NCBI RefSeq assembly: GCF_024679245.1
Contig: NC_090177.1
Span: 41,984,518-42,048,517, forward strand
Source: Pseudorasbora parva
Taxonomy: Eukaryota > Chordata > Actinopteri > Cypriniformes > Gobionidae
Reading direction: 5' to 3'
DNA length: 64,000 bases
Part shown: piece after piece, positions 21,420 to 33,286 of the stretch
How the letters are laid out: every line of letters starts with the position of its first letter
Position numbering within the stretch: the first letter of the stretch is position 1
Program-made: the position numbers and the translations under genes
The notes under the pieces: generated by a model
Seen by the model: the letters and a program-made list of their open reading frames with translations, nothing else
Database searches by the model: none
Told to the model about the DNA's origin: nothing

Positions 21420-22038
21420 GTGTTGGTCTTGATGCAACCAAAATACACACAGAAACTACAGATTTAAAAGACATGTACTTACAGGTTTAGGCCCTATGAG
21501 TTGAGTTGAGCAAATCCAGTATTGAACTTGTGAAGATTCTTGAAGCTGTCTTCCGTGAAATGTGCAGCACAGATGGCTAAATCTGCATTGTAATCAGCAG
21601 GAACTGAATTAAACACAAATTGTAAAAAGTGCTCAAGAAGTCCAGCGTCCCGAGGAGGGCCGAACGCAGAAAGTCATGCACTCAGGGTAAAAATAACTTA
21701 GTTTCGATGGCATGTCTGCAACATGCTATCCTACTGCAACAGCTCTCTCTTCCGTAATGACTACGACGTGACAATATCGCCTCATTTAATTACCGTATTT
21801 GCATTATTGTAAGGGTATGTTTAGGGACAGGATAGGTGTAGGCATTAATAAAACACATCTTTTAAGTAGCAAATGTATTTATTGTTATTTTATCGTGAGA
21901 TTGTGCCTCACTTCCAACCATTGCTTTACCCCTTCTATCCATAACTCTTCTTTTCCGTTTTTATTGTATTTCTGTGGGAGAATTACAGTGCCACACACTG
22001 GCCTGGCATACCTACTACATCGTTTTGAGTCGTTTTGA
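21420..22038. other. No recognised gene
   Basis: AT-rich sequence with no supported coding region. Probably degraded repeat. Confidence 0.4.
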
Positions 22039-22198
22039 TAGCTCTCTTGTGGAGCTATGAAACCTACCTGGATAGGCCATAGCTCTCAAGTGGAGCTATG
22101 AAACCTACCTGGATAGGCCATAGCTCTCGTGTGGAGCTATAAAACCTACCTGGATAGGCCATAGCTCTCGTGTGGAGTTATGAAACCTACCTCGTTTC
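22039..22198. repeat. 41-bp tandem repeat, four copies
   Basis: TAGCTCTC starts at 22039, 22080, 22121 and 22162. The unit continues GTGGAGCTATGAAACCTACC and TGGATAGGCCA. Copies differ by only a few bases, so the array is young. Confidence 0.95.
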
Positions 22199-24947
22199 AA
22201 GGTATTTCTTGAAACGATGAAAAAAAAAGATTGTATACGAAAAGCTCTGGCTTCGTGTGGATGGGGCCTCAGTATTATCAAACCATTCAGAAGACATTAC
22301 AGTTTATTTGGAACAGTATTGTGTTACTATATTGGATATCTTTTGTGCATTTGTTATTTGAATTAGCACTAAATAAAAAATGGAAAAAGCACAGGCCGCC
22401 GAGTGAGGAGATGGATAAAGCTCCTCATTGCTCAGTGGAAGCTACTTGTTCTGTGGAAAAATAAACATTTATTAAATATCTATTTAAAATTAAACATCTT
22501 GAGAATGGAAATAGTTCACTCAATATGCACACTTTTAGAATAAAAGCTAAAATGGTCCTTGTATGGCGCTGTTTGGTGATCAGAATTTTTTGTTGTTGCA
22601 TCTTTTCTCTGTATCCACAGGCTCTTGATGCCTCTGTCACCACTATATGGCAGAATAGATTTTTAGATTTTGATTAGATTAAAGTCACATTATGTTTAAG
22701 TGTCAAAATAACATTTATTTTAAGGGTGATATTTGTGTACTATCTACCCAGTTAACCTTTGGAATTGACTGTGTTTGCACTTGTCTTGACTGTGAATGAA
22801 TTAGATCACTGAGTTGTCCATTTTCAACCCATGTACTCATTTCCCATTAGCGAACCAACTAGGTCCCACATGGGTAGCCCAGCTGGGTTTGCCCATGTGG
22901 GACCTACTTATTTCACCCAAGTGGGCCCCAGATAAGTTGCCCATTTTACGCCCATGCCCACTCTGTACCCCTGTAGCCCATGTTTAATCCATGTGGGCTC
23001 CACATATACGTGTTGGCTGGGTTCCCACCAGACCTTTTCATGACCAGGTGGTGGACTTGCAAGTGCGACCCCTGGAGTAGGAAGACCCAGCCCTTTGTCT
23101 GCTTTGGGTTTAGCAGAAGAGAAAGGCTGCCTCCACACAGAGATATATACCAATCCCAAGGCGAGCTCCACTCTGAGTGTTGCCTCCTCTTGGGAATTGG
23201 CGCGGTGTGCCTCTCTGTCCCTAGTGTTGGGTACAAACAGGAAACGTGGAGAAAGGCTTGCTGAGTGTTTCACTTGTAGCACCACTCCTCTCTAAAGCAC
23301 ATTCTTTGCTCTCTAGGTGAGTTTCCCACCTGGGAAACCCTGGATTGAGTTTTCTCCAAGCATCCTTCGGCAGTCTAGTGTGGTGGAGGCATGTGACCCC
23401 AGGCCTGAGGTGCATGATTGGTCCGTCAACCCCTGTGATAGGCTAGATGCCTTATATGTTGTGATTCCCTCTTGGTAATCCCATATGTGTATTGTTTCAT
23501 TGGCCGCCCTTCCAAGGAATTTGGAGTAGGTTTACACGTGCTTCAGACAACTGTCACGCTGATGGTGTTCCGCATAGCATCAATCCAAGACAGTTTTTAG
23601 GAACAACACTGACAACACCCTGCCATAGTTCCATGTGTTCCTTCACATTGAACTATGGTTACAGTTAGGGCTGCCAACTAAAATAATAGATAATATTGGT
23701 TATTGGATGTGAAGGAAGTGTTGGAGGCCTTTAAAAACAACGATGCACTTAAAAAAGTCAAGGTAGCTTACATATGGCATATAATTTAAAAGCATATCAA
23801 TTGAGCATCTAAAAAAATTTGAAATTCAAAATGTTGTTGCAAGCATGGGGATTTAGGGGACATACACAAGGACCGTGTTTTACCATTCAACTCCACACTT
23901 GTCCATAATTTTTCGATGTAAACATGCAATAGACAGACACATTTGAATATTGTGCTCACATCTATGGTGTATGACACAATGTATTGAAAATGGGGCGCTT
24001 GAGTTTAAATTTTAAAAATGCATTTTGAGACCTTGCATTTTTCCCTATTCCACTGACCACATTTTGTATTTTTCAAAACAAAAACACATTCTGTGAGAAA
24101 TGGCCCTTAGAGAGTAAAGGCTGCTGGTTGTGCTTGAGACTTTTGTCTTGGTCATTTTGTGTTTTTGTGAAAAAGACTAAGGTTAATAAAGTCCAAGGTT
24201 ATGCTAAAAGTTATTAAAATGTCAAACTTTTTCTCCATTTAATCTAACTAACAACAGCGATAGATTACTTGATCACATCTTCCCTCAAGTAGACTGCATG
24301 TTTTCTTGCTTGGCTGGATCTTGGTGCATATTAATAATAAAAATCAAGTTGACTGCATTCGCCCAAACTAATCTGCTAAAATCATAGCACAGATGGTATG
24401 ATATCATAGCGGGAGCGATCAGCTGGCAGAGGATTCTAGTCAATCTTAAAGGCTATGTTTGCAAATCCATGATTGCCAAAAAAAAAAAAAAAAATATGTA
24501 TAAATATAAAACTTAAAACTTTTAAAATTAAAACAAAATTAAAGATAAACTCTCAATTAATAGTTTCATATAACATGGTCTCTTATATTCAGGTAGGCAT
24601 CTGTGTTCTGTATGGGTTCAATACGTAATGCTATTTTGATGTCTTAAATAAGGGGTGATTCTGTATTATACAGAATGGTTACAGTCGAGCAGAGACATTT
24701 GAAACTAGTTTTTGACTGGCATTTCATATGTCATGGCGTGTCACTAGATAGAAAGCAGTATAATTTAACAAATGAAACTCACAATGTTTTATAATTTTTA
24801 TTTATTTGTCTACCTGAAACAGAAAAGCCCATTTCTTATGTGAAAAAAATGACTACACCCCCACATATATAACTACATCAAGGCCTGAAAATAGAATTAA
24901 GTGGACCAGTTAGTAGAATCAAGAGTAAGAACATCATTAAAGAGGAA
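22199..24947. other. No recognised gene; weak internal repeats
   Basis: 22845-23010 repeats the phrases CCATGTGGG and GGGCTCCACAT in both orientations, like a dispersed fish repeat. The rest is AT-rich. No splice-supported exon or family match was found on either strand. Confidence 0.4.
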
Positions 24948-25700
24948 GGCCACATACACTGTATTGCCAAACATTTTGGAAGGCCTGCCTTTACACACAC
25001 AAGAACTATAATGACATCCCATTCTTAACCCGTAGGGTTTAATATAGAGTTGGCCCACCCTTTGCAGCTCTTGAGCTTTCCTCAAGGTTTAGGAGTGTGT
25101 TGTTGGGGATTTTTGCCCATTCTTCTAGAAGCGCATTTGTAAGGTCAGACACTTATGTTGGACGAGAAGGCCTGGCTCTCAGTGATCTTATCAGGTTGAG
25201 GTCAGGACTCTGCAGGTCAGTCAATCTAACACCAACTTGCTCATCCATGTCTTTATGGACCGACGCTTTGTGCACTGGTGCGCATTCATGTTGGAACAGG
25301 ATGGGGCCGTCCCAAAACTTAGGAGCATGGTCACCCAGAGAACACGTCTCACTGCTCTAGAGTCCAGTGGCGGCTGCTTTACTCCACTGCATCCCACGCT
25401 TTGCACTGCACTTGGTGATGTAAGGCTTGGATGAGCTGCTCGGCCATGGAAACCCATTTCATAAAGCTCTCTACACACTGTTCTTGAGCTCATCTGAAGG
25501 CCACACAAAGTTTGGAGGTCTTTAGCTATTGACTTTGCAGAAAGTTGGTTACTTCTGGGCACCGTTCACCTATGATTATGATTCTGCTCTGTGATTTTAT
25601 GTGGCCTACCACTTCTTTGCTGGGTTGCTGTTGTTCCCAATTGCTTCATCATTGTTATAATACCATTAACAGGTGACTGTGGAATATTTAGTAGTAAGGA
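24948..25700 (-). pseudogene. Tc1/mariner-type transposase remnant
   Basis: The terminal region ACACTGTATTGCCAAACATT is at 24955. Minus-strand fragments include an N-terminal helix-turn-helix (SIGKISLLLNIPQSPV, then RSGRPHKIT; 25566-25832 frame) and a second segment, NQLSAKSIAKDLQ then MSSRTVCRELYEMGFHGR (25221-25562 frame). Internal deletion and frameshifts make it non-functional. Its right end is not clear. Confidence 0.82.
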
Positions 25701-26244
25701 AATTTTACCAATGGATTGGACTCCACAACGGGGACTCAGGTGCTTATGGCCTAGATTTCTTCTCACCATAATTCCCACTAGGACAGGCACTGCTATGTAT
25801 GGAGTCCCATCATCCCATAGTACTGATTTCACGCATGCTTATGACACAATTATGCAGAAACATTCCCATGGCGTGCATGCAGCATCTCATTCTCATCCCT
25901 GGGAACCTACAGGTTTCCCAGGTTCTACAGGGGTGTTTTTTTTTCACAATGGGAGTAAAAGTTTTACATTTCTAAAGACAACACATACAATGTACTACTT
26001 TTTTTCAAGCTTTGATTGGTTTCTTTAAAGGTGCACTATGCAACATTTTTTGTTCAAAATTATAAACATTTAAAGAATGAGTCGATACAACATCAATCCT
26101 TTTTCAAGTACGTGACAGAACGGAATTCTTTTCGGCAAAATTGCGAACTTACAACGCTTACGGCATGAGTGTATAGTCATATCCATGGATAGAGAAAGTT
26201 GCTCTGGCTTTTTTTGCCGCATTTGGGAGTGGCATAGGTTTAAA

Positions 26245-26520
26245 ATGGACTGGTAAATGGACTGCATTTATATAGCATTTTTAACAGACCCTATGGCAAT
26301 CCAAAGCGCTTTACATTTTTGCCTCACATTCACCCATTCATACACCGATGGCGGTGTCAGCCATGTAAGGCACCATCCAGCTCGTCGGGAGCAGCTGGGG
26401 TTAGGTGTCTTGCTCATAGACACTTCAACACTTGGTCAGGTGGAACCGGGGATTGAACCACCAACCTTTCAGTTTGTAGACAACCTACATGAACCACTGA
26501 GCCACTGCCCACTGTTTAAT
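26245..26520. repeat. Dispersed fish repeat
   Basis: Begins TGGTAAATGGACTGCATTTA and includes CCAAAGCGCTTTACA and GGGGATTGAACCACCAACC, ending GAACCACTGAGCCACTGCCC. I recognise this as a common interspersed repeat of fish genomes. Its class is not determined here. It is nested in the TTAA-flanked element. Confidence 0.65.
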
Positions 26521-26849
26521 TGTCACAACAAGCGAGAAAGTTTGATAGGGAGAACTAAAAATTTACTAAACAAATTAGCGTGAGAGCACAATTCCAAGAA
26601 AAGCACAGATGACCAATGACCAATGCAATCTACCAAGAGCAGTGGAAATTAGCATCTTGTTTAAAGACATACTTTTTTGGGGCAATAAATAATGGCACAA
26701 ATACCAGTAAATTGTAAATCATCCTGCATGATTAATTGAAATACTCTCCTCCCATATATGTTTCTCCCAAAAAACTCCCAAAAAGATCCCCTGCCCCTTT
26801 GAAAGTGAAAGCGAAAGTGCCCTTTTCGATCACACCACAGTGGCCCCAG

Positions 26850-28130
26850 TGAACGCGATTTCTATCCCGCGACCCCTTTCTCCCTGAAACGCGATTTCTA
26901 TCCCGCGACCCCTTTCTCTCTGGAACGCGATTTCTATCCCGCGACCCCTCTCTCCCTGGAACGCGATTTCTATCCCATGACCCCTTTCTCCCTGGAACGC
27001 GATTTCTATCCCGCGACCCCTTTCTCCCTGGAACGCGATTTCTATCCCGCGACCCCTTTCTCTCTGGAACGCGATTTCTATCCCGCGACCCCTCTCTCCC
27101 TGGAACGCGATTTCTATCCCATGACCCCTTTCTCCCTGGAACGCGATTTCTATCCCGCGACCCCTTTCTCCCTGGAACGCGATTTCTATCCCGCGACCCC
27201 TTTCTCCCTGGAACACGATTTCTATCCCGCGACCCCTCTCTCCCTGGAACGCAATTTCTATACCCTTTCTCCCTGGAACGCGATTTCTATCCCGCGACCC
27301 CTCTCTCCCTGGAATGTGATTTATATCCCGCGACCCCTCTCTCCCTGGAATGTGATTTATATCCCGCGACCCCTCTCTCCCTGGAACGTGATTTCTATCC
27401 CGCGACCCCTCTCTCCCTGGAACGCGATTTCTATCCCGTGACCCCTCTCTCCCTGGAACACTCTCTCCCTGGAACGCGATTTCTATCCCACGACCCCTCT
27501 CTCCCTGGAATGCGATTTCTATCCCTCGACCCCTCTCTCCCTGGAACGAGATTTCTATCCCGCGACCCCTTTCTTCCTGGAACGCGATTTCTATCCCGTG
27601 ACCCCCTTCTCCCTGGAACGCGATTTCTATCCCGCAACCCCTCTCTCCCTGGAACGCGATTTCTATCCCGTGACCCCTCTCTCCCTGGAACACTCTCTCC
27701 CTGGAACGCGATTTCTATCCCACGACCCCTCTCTCCCTGGAATGCGATTTCTATCCCTCGACCCCTCTCTCCCTGGAACGAGATTTCTATCCCGCGACCC
27801 CTTTCTTCCTGGAACGCGATTTCTATCCCGCGACCCCTTTCTCCCTGGAACGCTCTTCTCCCTGGAACGCGATTTCTATCCCGCGACCCCTTTCTCCCTG
27901 GAACGCTCTTCTCCCTGGAACACGATTTCTATCCTGCGACCCCTCTCTCCTAGGAACGCGATTTCTATCCCGCGACCCCTTTCTCCCTGGAACGCTCTTC
28001 TCCCTGGAACGCGATTTCTATCCCGCGACCCCTCTCTCCCTGGAACGCGATTTCTATCCCGCGACCCTTCTTCTCCCTGGAACGCGATTTCTATCCCGCG
28101 ACCCCTCTCTCCCTGGAATGCGATTTCTAC
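26850..28130. repeat. 36-bp minisatellite, first block
   Basis: Consensus unit CGCGATTTCTATCCCGCGAC + CCCTTTCTCCCTGGAA (36 bp). There are roughly 35 copies with point changes and occasional short units that lack the first half (CTCTTCTCCCTGGAACGC). Because 36 is divisible by three and the unit lacks stops in most frames, 12-residue repeat ORFs appear on both strands (for example FQGERGRGIEIA and PRPLSPWNAISI). I regard these as non-coding. Confidence 0.97.
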
Positions 28131-28315
28131 TGAGATTTTTTGGAGATGGTGAGAACTGACGGATTTGAAATGTTGTAAAAGTGATGGAGGAGATGGTGTT
28201 TTTTTATTACTCAACACGTTATTCTATTAAATTGATACATTTCCATTTGTAGCTCTCTAACAGGGTTTATTGTGAAGCTTTACCTATTGTAAAAGATAAT
28301 TTCACTATGGTTCTA
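28131..28315. repeat. Spacer duplicated at 28971-29155
   Basis: 28141-28312 equals 28981-29152 at a constant offset of 840 with a single visible difference. The second copy has about 10 extra bases at its left (TGTCTTGG inserted). This shows that minisatellite plus spacer was duplicated as one block. Confidence 0.95.
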
Positions 28316-28970
28316 TTCCGTGACCCCTCTCTCCCTGGAACGCTCTCTCCCTGGAACGCGATTTCTATCCCACGACCCCTCTCTCCCTGGAATGCGATTT
28401 CTATCCCACGACCCCTCTCTCCCTGGAACACGATTTCTATCCCGCGACCCCTCTCTCCCTGGAACGCGATTTCTATCCTGCGACCCCTCTCTCCCTGGAA
28501 TGAGATTTCTATCCCGCGACCCCTTTCTTCCTGGAACGCGATTTCTATCCCGTGACCCCCTTCTCCCTGGAACGCGATTTCTATCCCGCGACCCCCTTCT
28601 CCCCTGGAACGCGATTTCTATCCCGTGACCCCTTTCTCCCTGGAACGCTCTTCTCCCTGGAACGCGATTTCTATCCCGCGACACCTTTCTCCCTGGAACG
28701 CTCTTCTCCCTGGAACACGATTTCTATCCTGCGACCCCTCTCTCCCTGGAACGCGATTTCTATCCCGCGACCCCTTTCTCCCTGGAACGCTCTTCTCACT
28801 GGAACGCGATTTCTATCCCGCGACCCCTCTCTCCCTGGAATGCGATTTCTATCCCGCGACCCCTCTCTCCCTGGAACGCAATTTCTATCCCGCGACCCTT
28901 CTTCTCCCTGGAACGCGATTTCTATCCCGCGACCCCTCTCTCCCTGGAATGCGATTTCTACTGAGATTGT
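28316..28970. repeat. 36-bp minisatellite, second block
   Basis: Same unit as the first block, about 18 copies. It is followed by the second copy of the spacer. Order and variants of units (CTCGACC, CTTCTCCCTGG) resemble the last part of the first block, consistent with a segmental duplication of about 840 bp. Confidence 0.95.
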
Positions 28971-29456
28971 CTTGGTTTTTTGGAGATGGTGAGAACTGAC
29001 GGATTTGAAATGTTGTAAAAGTGATGGAGGAGATGGTGTTTTTTTATTACTCAACACGTTATTCTATTAAATTGATACATTTCCATTTGTAGCTCTCTAA
29101 CAGGGTTTATTGTGAAGCTTTACCTATTGTAAAAGATAATTCCACTATGGTTGTTGTAGCGCGGTGCTTTTTTTTTTTTTTAAGGATGTACGATGTCTAT
29201 TAATGGGTATTGCTCAGTAACAGCTTCAGCTTAGGATCCTTTCCATCTAAATTGGTTATATCTATTAAGCCTAGTAGATAACCATTCATCCACAGTCATG
29301 CAGAGCCAAGGGACACCCAAAACAATGTTCTTCCACAAAATGCATGCAATTTAGTTTTTAACCGACAGAGAGCCAAAAGTTGCACAGTGTACTTTTAATC
29401 GTTTCATTGCTTCTTTAATAACATTGTTCACTTTATCATTTGAATCTTTGATTTAA

Positions 29457-30085
29457 AGGGTTACTTCAGTTATTTAGGCAATACGTTTTGTATTTAAGTT
29501 GGGTCATTAATGTAGTAGAAATGTAAAATTATTTTTTTTAAATTTGGTGCCTTAAAGACTGGGAAAAGACAGAACATGTATTTTTGTCTCATAGGGATGA
29601 AAGACAACAACTCCCAGAATGCTTCGCTGCCCTACGAGGCCCCTCCCAAAGCCACCGCTGGATTACTGGATCACTTCACTTTCCCACTGCGTTCATTTTC
29701 ATAAAATCAGTTCAGTTAAAGAACAGACACTACAAATAAAAACTGAACATGTCTGTTCAATATAATGTGAGTGAGCCGAGCGAGAGTCACGGCACAAACG
29801 CAGCAGGAGTCAGATTAAATTCATCACGGGAGCTGAGATGAGTGTGGCGTGGCATCCATTCACAGCGCGGGTTCAGTCGGACGCGTTCAGTTCATGCTTT
29901 TGGAAGCTTTACCTTCATAGGAATTTATTTGAGAATTAAAACACTCACTTTGCCGCTATGTTTACATGAATGGGACTGTGATCCCTTTCCCCCATGGATG
30001 GGTTGAAAACATGTGGAAATAGGAAATAATACTCCCAGGTTTCTACTGATACAAAGCCACATGCTAAATTAGCTGAAGTAACCCT
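29457..30085. mobile_element. TTAA-flanked MITE
   Basis: Perfect 13-bp inverted ends AGGGTTACTTCAG with TTAA at 29453-29456 and 30086-30089. It lies 58 bp from the preceding TTAA element. The interior 29595-29960 is homologous to 16960-17330. No protein is encoded. Confidence 0.9.
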
Positions 30086-30427
30086 TTAATAAATAAAGAG
30101 TACATTAATGAATATAATAAAATTTTATATTTAAATAACAAAATATATATGCTTAAATTCTGTCAACTCAATATAATGTTATATTTTCAGTTCCATTACA
30201 GGTGGTAATAACAGATCCCATCATTAAACCTTACATTTATTATGCATAATAAATCACTTGCATTTGAGGCTTGATTTAAATAAATACAAAAAATACATAA
30301 ATAAATAAATGCATAGGCGGTGGTGAGCTCATGCTCTGATAACCAATGTCCCACTGGAAAAGTCATGGGAATTAAGGTTTTCATCAAGAGAATTTGAAAA
30401 CAGGAGAGGTAAAATTCTCTCTCTTAA

Positions 30428-30480
30428 CACACACACACACACGCACACACACACACACGCACGCACACACACACACACAA
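30428..30480. repeat. (CA)n microsatellite with CG interruptions
   Basis: A CA run interrupted by CGCA units. No associated gene. Confidence 0.95.
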
Positions 30481-30624
30481 AACATTATTTTTAAATCAGC
30501 TAAACAAAATAATAATAAATTACATTGTCATTTTTTACATTGTCATCTTTATGTCACCTTCCAAACCTGTAAGCATTTTTAAAATTTTATTTAAAGGAGA
30601 TTTTTAAGAATCTTCAATTTTAAA

Positions 30625-30702
30625 TATCATGTGGCTGTGGAAGTTCGCCGTGAACTATGAAAAAAACCTCTGTTCATGGCAACCTTCCACAGCCACATGA
30701 TA
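30625..30702. other. Short near-perfect hairpin
   Basis: 30625-30655 pairs with 30672-30702 over 31 bases with 3 mismatches, around a 16-base loop. The stem includes TATCATGTGGCTGTGGAAG. Size and shape would suit a microRNA precursor or a minimal foldback MITE. I recognise neither a known microRNA nor a target duplication. Confidence 0.6.
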
Positions 30703-30879
30703 GCTTTACAAGAAACAAACCAAATCCTTATTCACTGATACACTGTAGCTCAAGGCATACTGTCATGGTGGACCTCAATTGATATCCTTTTTATTACATT
30801 CTATGAAAATAATTATTGGAAGAAATTATAAAGTGCACATCATACCACCTCTGTGGGTGGCATGTGTGCCAAGTCCAAA

Positions 30880-31717
30880 GGTGTTTCTCAATGTCAAGGA
30901 TGCTTCCTTGGAAGGACTGATCCTTCCAAGTCACTTCCTTCAGAGGCTAGGCGAGGCTCCACTTTAGCATATCGGAGAACACATAAATGGAACAGGCTAG
31001 CAAGTGCACGTCATTGCGTCATTACGTCAGTGAAAAGGTCCGTTGGCCATCAATAACGTTATGTGTAACGTTATTTGTATTTTTTTATATCAATACTGTA
31101 GTAATTTGTACCGGCATTTATTAACGTAAATAAAAGCATTGTGGCAAGCAGGCGAGGGACCGTGAGAGCGGGCCGGTGGAGTGATAATGAGCGGCAGCTG
31201 ATCGCCACACCGGTCTCGGCTCACGGCAGTGACGGAGTATAATTGGAGGAGCGTGGAAGACGAGAGAGGACTAGGCCTGGACTTTATGTTATGGTTTGTT
31301 TATGTTTTATTATGTGTGTGCGGGCAGTCGTCCGTGAGGGGCTACCCGCGTTACTTTCGTTTTGTTTATTATTTATTATTAAGTTGTTGAACGTTCGCCG
31401 GTTCCCACCTCCTTCCTTCCCATCTACAAACCCCGATACAAGCATATTTGCCCCGTTCACACTCCAACTCCGGGAACGTCTGAATATAGCAAAGCTGCGC
31501 GCAGAGGATTGTGGATGATTTGAAAACGCGAAGAGCGCGAAGGCTACTCATATGCATCCTTTCCTGTATATGACATATTTTTCAAACGAAGGACTCAGTC
31601 CTTGGTTGAAAATCCTGAGGATCCTCGACACTGGAACAGTCCTTCGTCGGATGTCGATGACGTAGCATCCTTGGAATTCTGGCTTCCGAGGATCCTTCCT
31701 TGACATTGAGAAACGCC
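30880..31717. mobile_element. TIR element carrying a solo LTR
   Basis: Left end GGTGTTTCTCAATGTCAAGG. The right end read inverted is GGCGTTTCTCAATGTCAAGG (19 of 20). Both arms are followed by GGATGCTTCC- and AGGATCC-rich sequence. No clear target duplication was found. The interior holds the solo LTR at 31140-31440. Confidence 0.7.
31140..31440 (+). mobile_element. Solo LTR
   Basis: 301 bp beginning TGTGGCAAGC and ending CCCCGATACA (TG...CA), flanked by AGCAT at 31135-31139 and at 31441-31445. A 5-bp duplication and TG/CA ends are diagnostic for an LTR retroelement insertion reduced by LTR recombination. The direction is arbitrary. Sequence resembles a fish gypsy-type LTR, but that is from memory of composition only. 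Confidence 0.88.
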
Positions 31718-31940
31718 TCAAGTTTGCCATTCAGTTTTGCTACCAAATCAAACTATTCTTGTTGTTATTGTGACTGAGTTACCGAGTAGCCAAGAAGTTT
31801 TTTGCTTTAAGTTGAATTGTGTAATATCCTCTATTCTTTAGTATGATACTTTATAGCATATTTATTTCTCCTGTTATTGAAGAGAGGGAAAAGTAATTTC
31901 TTTAATTCCTTAATTTTTGCTATGTTCAGTGTCTCTTCCT

Positions 31941-32423
31941 CTAAAGGAAGTCACTATTCATCTCATTGGAGAGCTGGCTGACTGCCACCTCACTATGGGT
32001 GGAGACAATGAGGATGCGTGCTGTCCTTTGGGGTGTGATGTCCAGGTAATGTCCTGTTTTCCCTTCTGGACAATGTCTGCATGACTGGTGGCTCTCATTC
32101 AGTCCATTAGAGACCCATGTATGTTTACATGTATCCCTTGTGTTCAGGTTTGCTGTGACTTTTTGTTGGCTGTCTGTCTGGCACATGCAGGGACAGACTG
32201 TTCTCTTGCATTTTGTGGCATCCCGGAACAGGGATTTTCGGAAGCTGGGCTTAAAGACGAGGTAGACCATTGGGTTGTAGAGGGTGGATGACTTGGCAAA
32301 CATAGCTGCCAGGGCAAATGCTACCGGAGGTACCAAGTCTGGATCACTAAAGGCCGCCCACATGGATACCAAAGCATACGGGCTCCACGCCATCAGAAAT
32401 CCAATACATACTGCCACTGATAG
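31941..32423 (-). CDS. Non-visual opsin, terminal coding exon (helices 6-7 and tail)
   Basis: Minus strand: acceptor TTTTCATATAG, then the open frame LSVAVCIGFLMAWSPYALVS (helix 6, with the WSPY variant of the CWxPY region). Helix 7 contains FAKSSTLYNPMVYLVFKPSF, including the Schiff-base lysine (AKSS) and NPxxY (NPMVY), and a long polar tail with Cys pairs. The stop is at 31941-31943. Lys in this position identifies a retinal-binding opsin. The motif style is closest to the neuropsin-like (Opn5/6/8/9) group, which I cannot resolve. Preceding exons should lie at higher coordinates but none is visible, so they are beyond the transposon cluster or lost. Confidence 0.8.
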   Translation of the reverse strand, partial: LSVAVCIGFLMAWSPYALVSMWAAFSDPDLVPPVAFALAAMFAKSSTLYNPMVYLVFKPSFRKSLFRDATKCKRTVCPCMCQTDSQQKVTANLNTRDTCKHTWVSNGLNESHQSCRHCPEGKTGHYLDITPQRTARILIVSTHSEVAVSQLSNEMNSDFL

Positions 32424-33286
32424 CTATATGAAAAGGAAACAGACAGAAACATCAACACATACATTAATACAAATAAAATACATTGCTCCCTGTGGTTTGC
32501 AGTAGAGGAGGAACGATGGGCATTTGGTCTGGATGCCCTGAACTAAGTGGCCAGAAAAGCACTTCTACTTATCTGGTCTGTCTGGAGATGTGCCTGCAGG
32601 TCCAGCTGGTAAACCCCTACAAACTACCATTGGTCTGTGGTGATCATGTAATAGGTAGGGCATCTCCTTCTTTGATGTGTAAATCTTGTCAGATGTGGTC
32701 AGATGTGAGTAGAAACATGAAAACAATGCAGAGTGAAATTACAATTCACCATGACAAGTCATGGTGGGAAGTCGTGTTTAGGACGGCAGGTGTGTTCAAG
32801 TCACTTTCGTCGGAGTATGATGGCGGTATACTTTCTCTTTATTGATTACACAAAAATACTACAAGGTTCTTAAACTCTAATTCTAGAAAATGAAGAACAA
32901 GAAATGTGCTTTAGCGTTTTTATGGTTTTAATTAGTTTATGAAGCCACTGTAAACTTTATCGTAACAAATCCTATTGTTATATTAAAATGATATCATACT
33001 TTGTGCAGGCATTTTCTGCTAAATCACTTTAAGTGTTGTGTTGTTTTTTTGCCATCCTTCTCATTTGCATGCCCAAAACTTGTAAAGACTGGGGCTTAAA
33101 GAAAATCCAGAAAATTCAGAATTTCTCACTCGTTTTTACAACATTGTGTTCATGTGCATTCAAATTGTATATATGGTTTTTACGACATGACTGGACTTCT
33201 GCATACTTCCAAATACGTAAGTTTAATTCTTTATCACTGTTATAATATCAGAGGTGAAAACAGGCTAAAAATTAAGTATAAAAAAA
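32424..33286. other. No recognised feature
   Basis: Presumed opsin intron (minus strand). No further opsin exon could be found on the minus strand, and no repeat ends are evident. Confidence 0.45.

Larger units (their letters stand above)
26029..29394. mobile_element. Large TTAA-flanked element containing the 36-bp minisatellite
   Basis: Left end AGGTGCACTATGCAAC after TTAA (26025-26028). The right end, read inverted, is AAGTACACTGTGCAAC before TTAA (29395-29398): 13 of 16 terminal bases match. The left end also resembles the MITE at 9387 (AGCTACACTGTGTAAC, then TTTTTGTTC), so the two are probably related. The interior includes a dispersed repeat, the minisatellite blocks and a duplicated spacer. 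No transposase is visible. Confidence 0.7.

Noticed and set aside
22845..23285. Collagen-like or repetitive protein suggested by ORFs on the minus strand
   Set aside because: Translations in overlapping frames are equally long and reflect a dispersed DNA repeat with CCATGTGGG phrases.
26830..28999. Long repeat ORFs on both strands across the 36-bp minisatellite (up to 287 codons)
   Set aside because: They are products of a stop-free 36-bp unit, occur in at least five frames, and have no promoter, splice or homology support.
30428..30480. CA/CG repeat as a CRISPR-like or regulatory array
   Set aside because: It is an ordinary interrupted CA microsatellite without spacers.
32483..32845. A 120-codon plus-strand ORF next to the opsin exon
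   Set aside because: No family resemblance, lies in the presumed opsin intron, and has no splice or promoter support.
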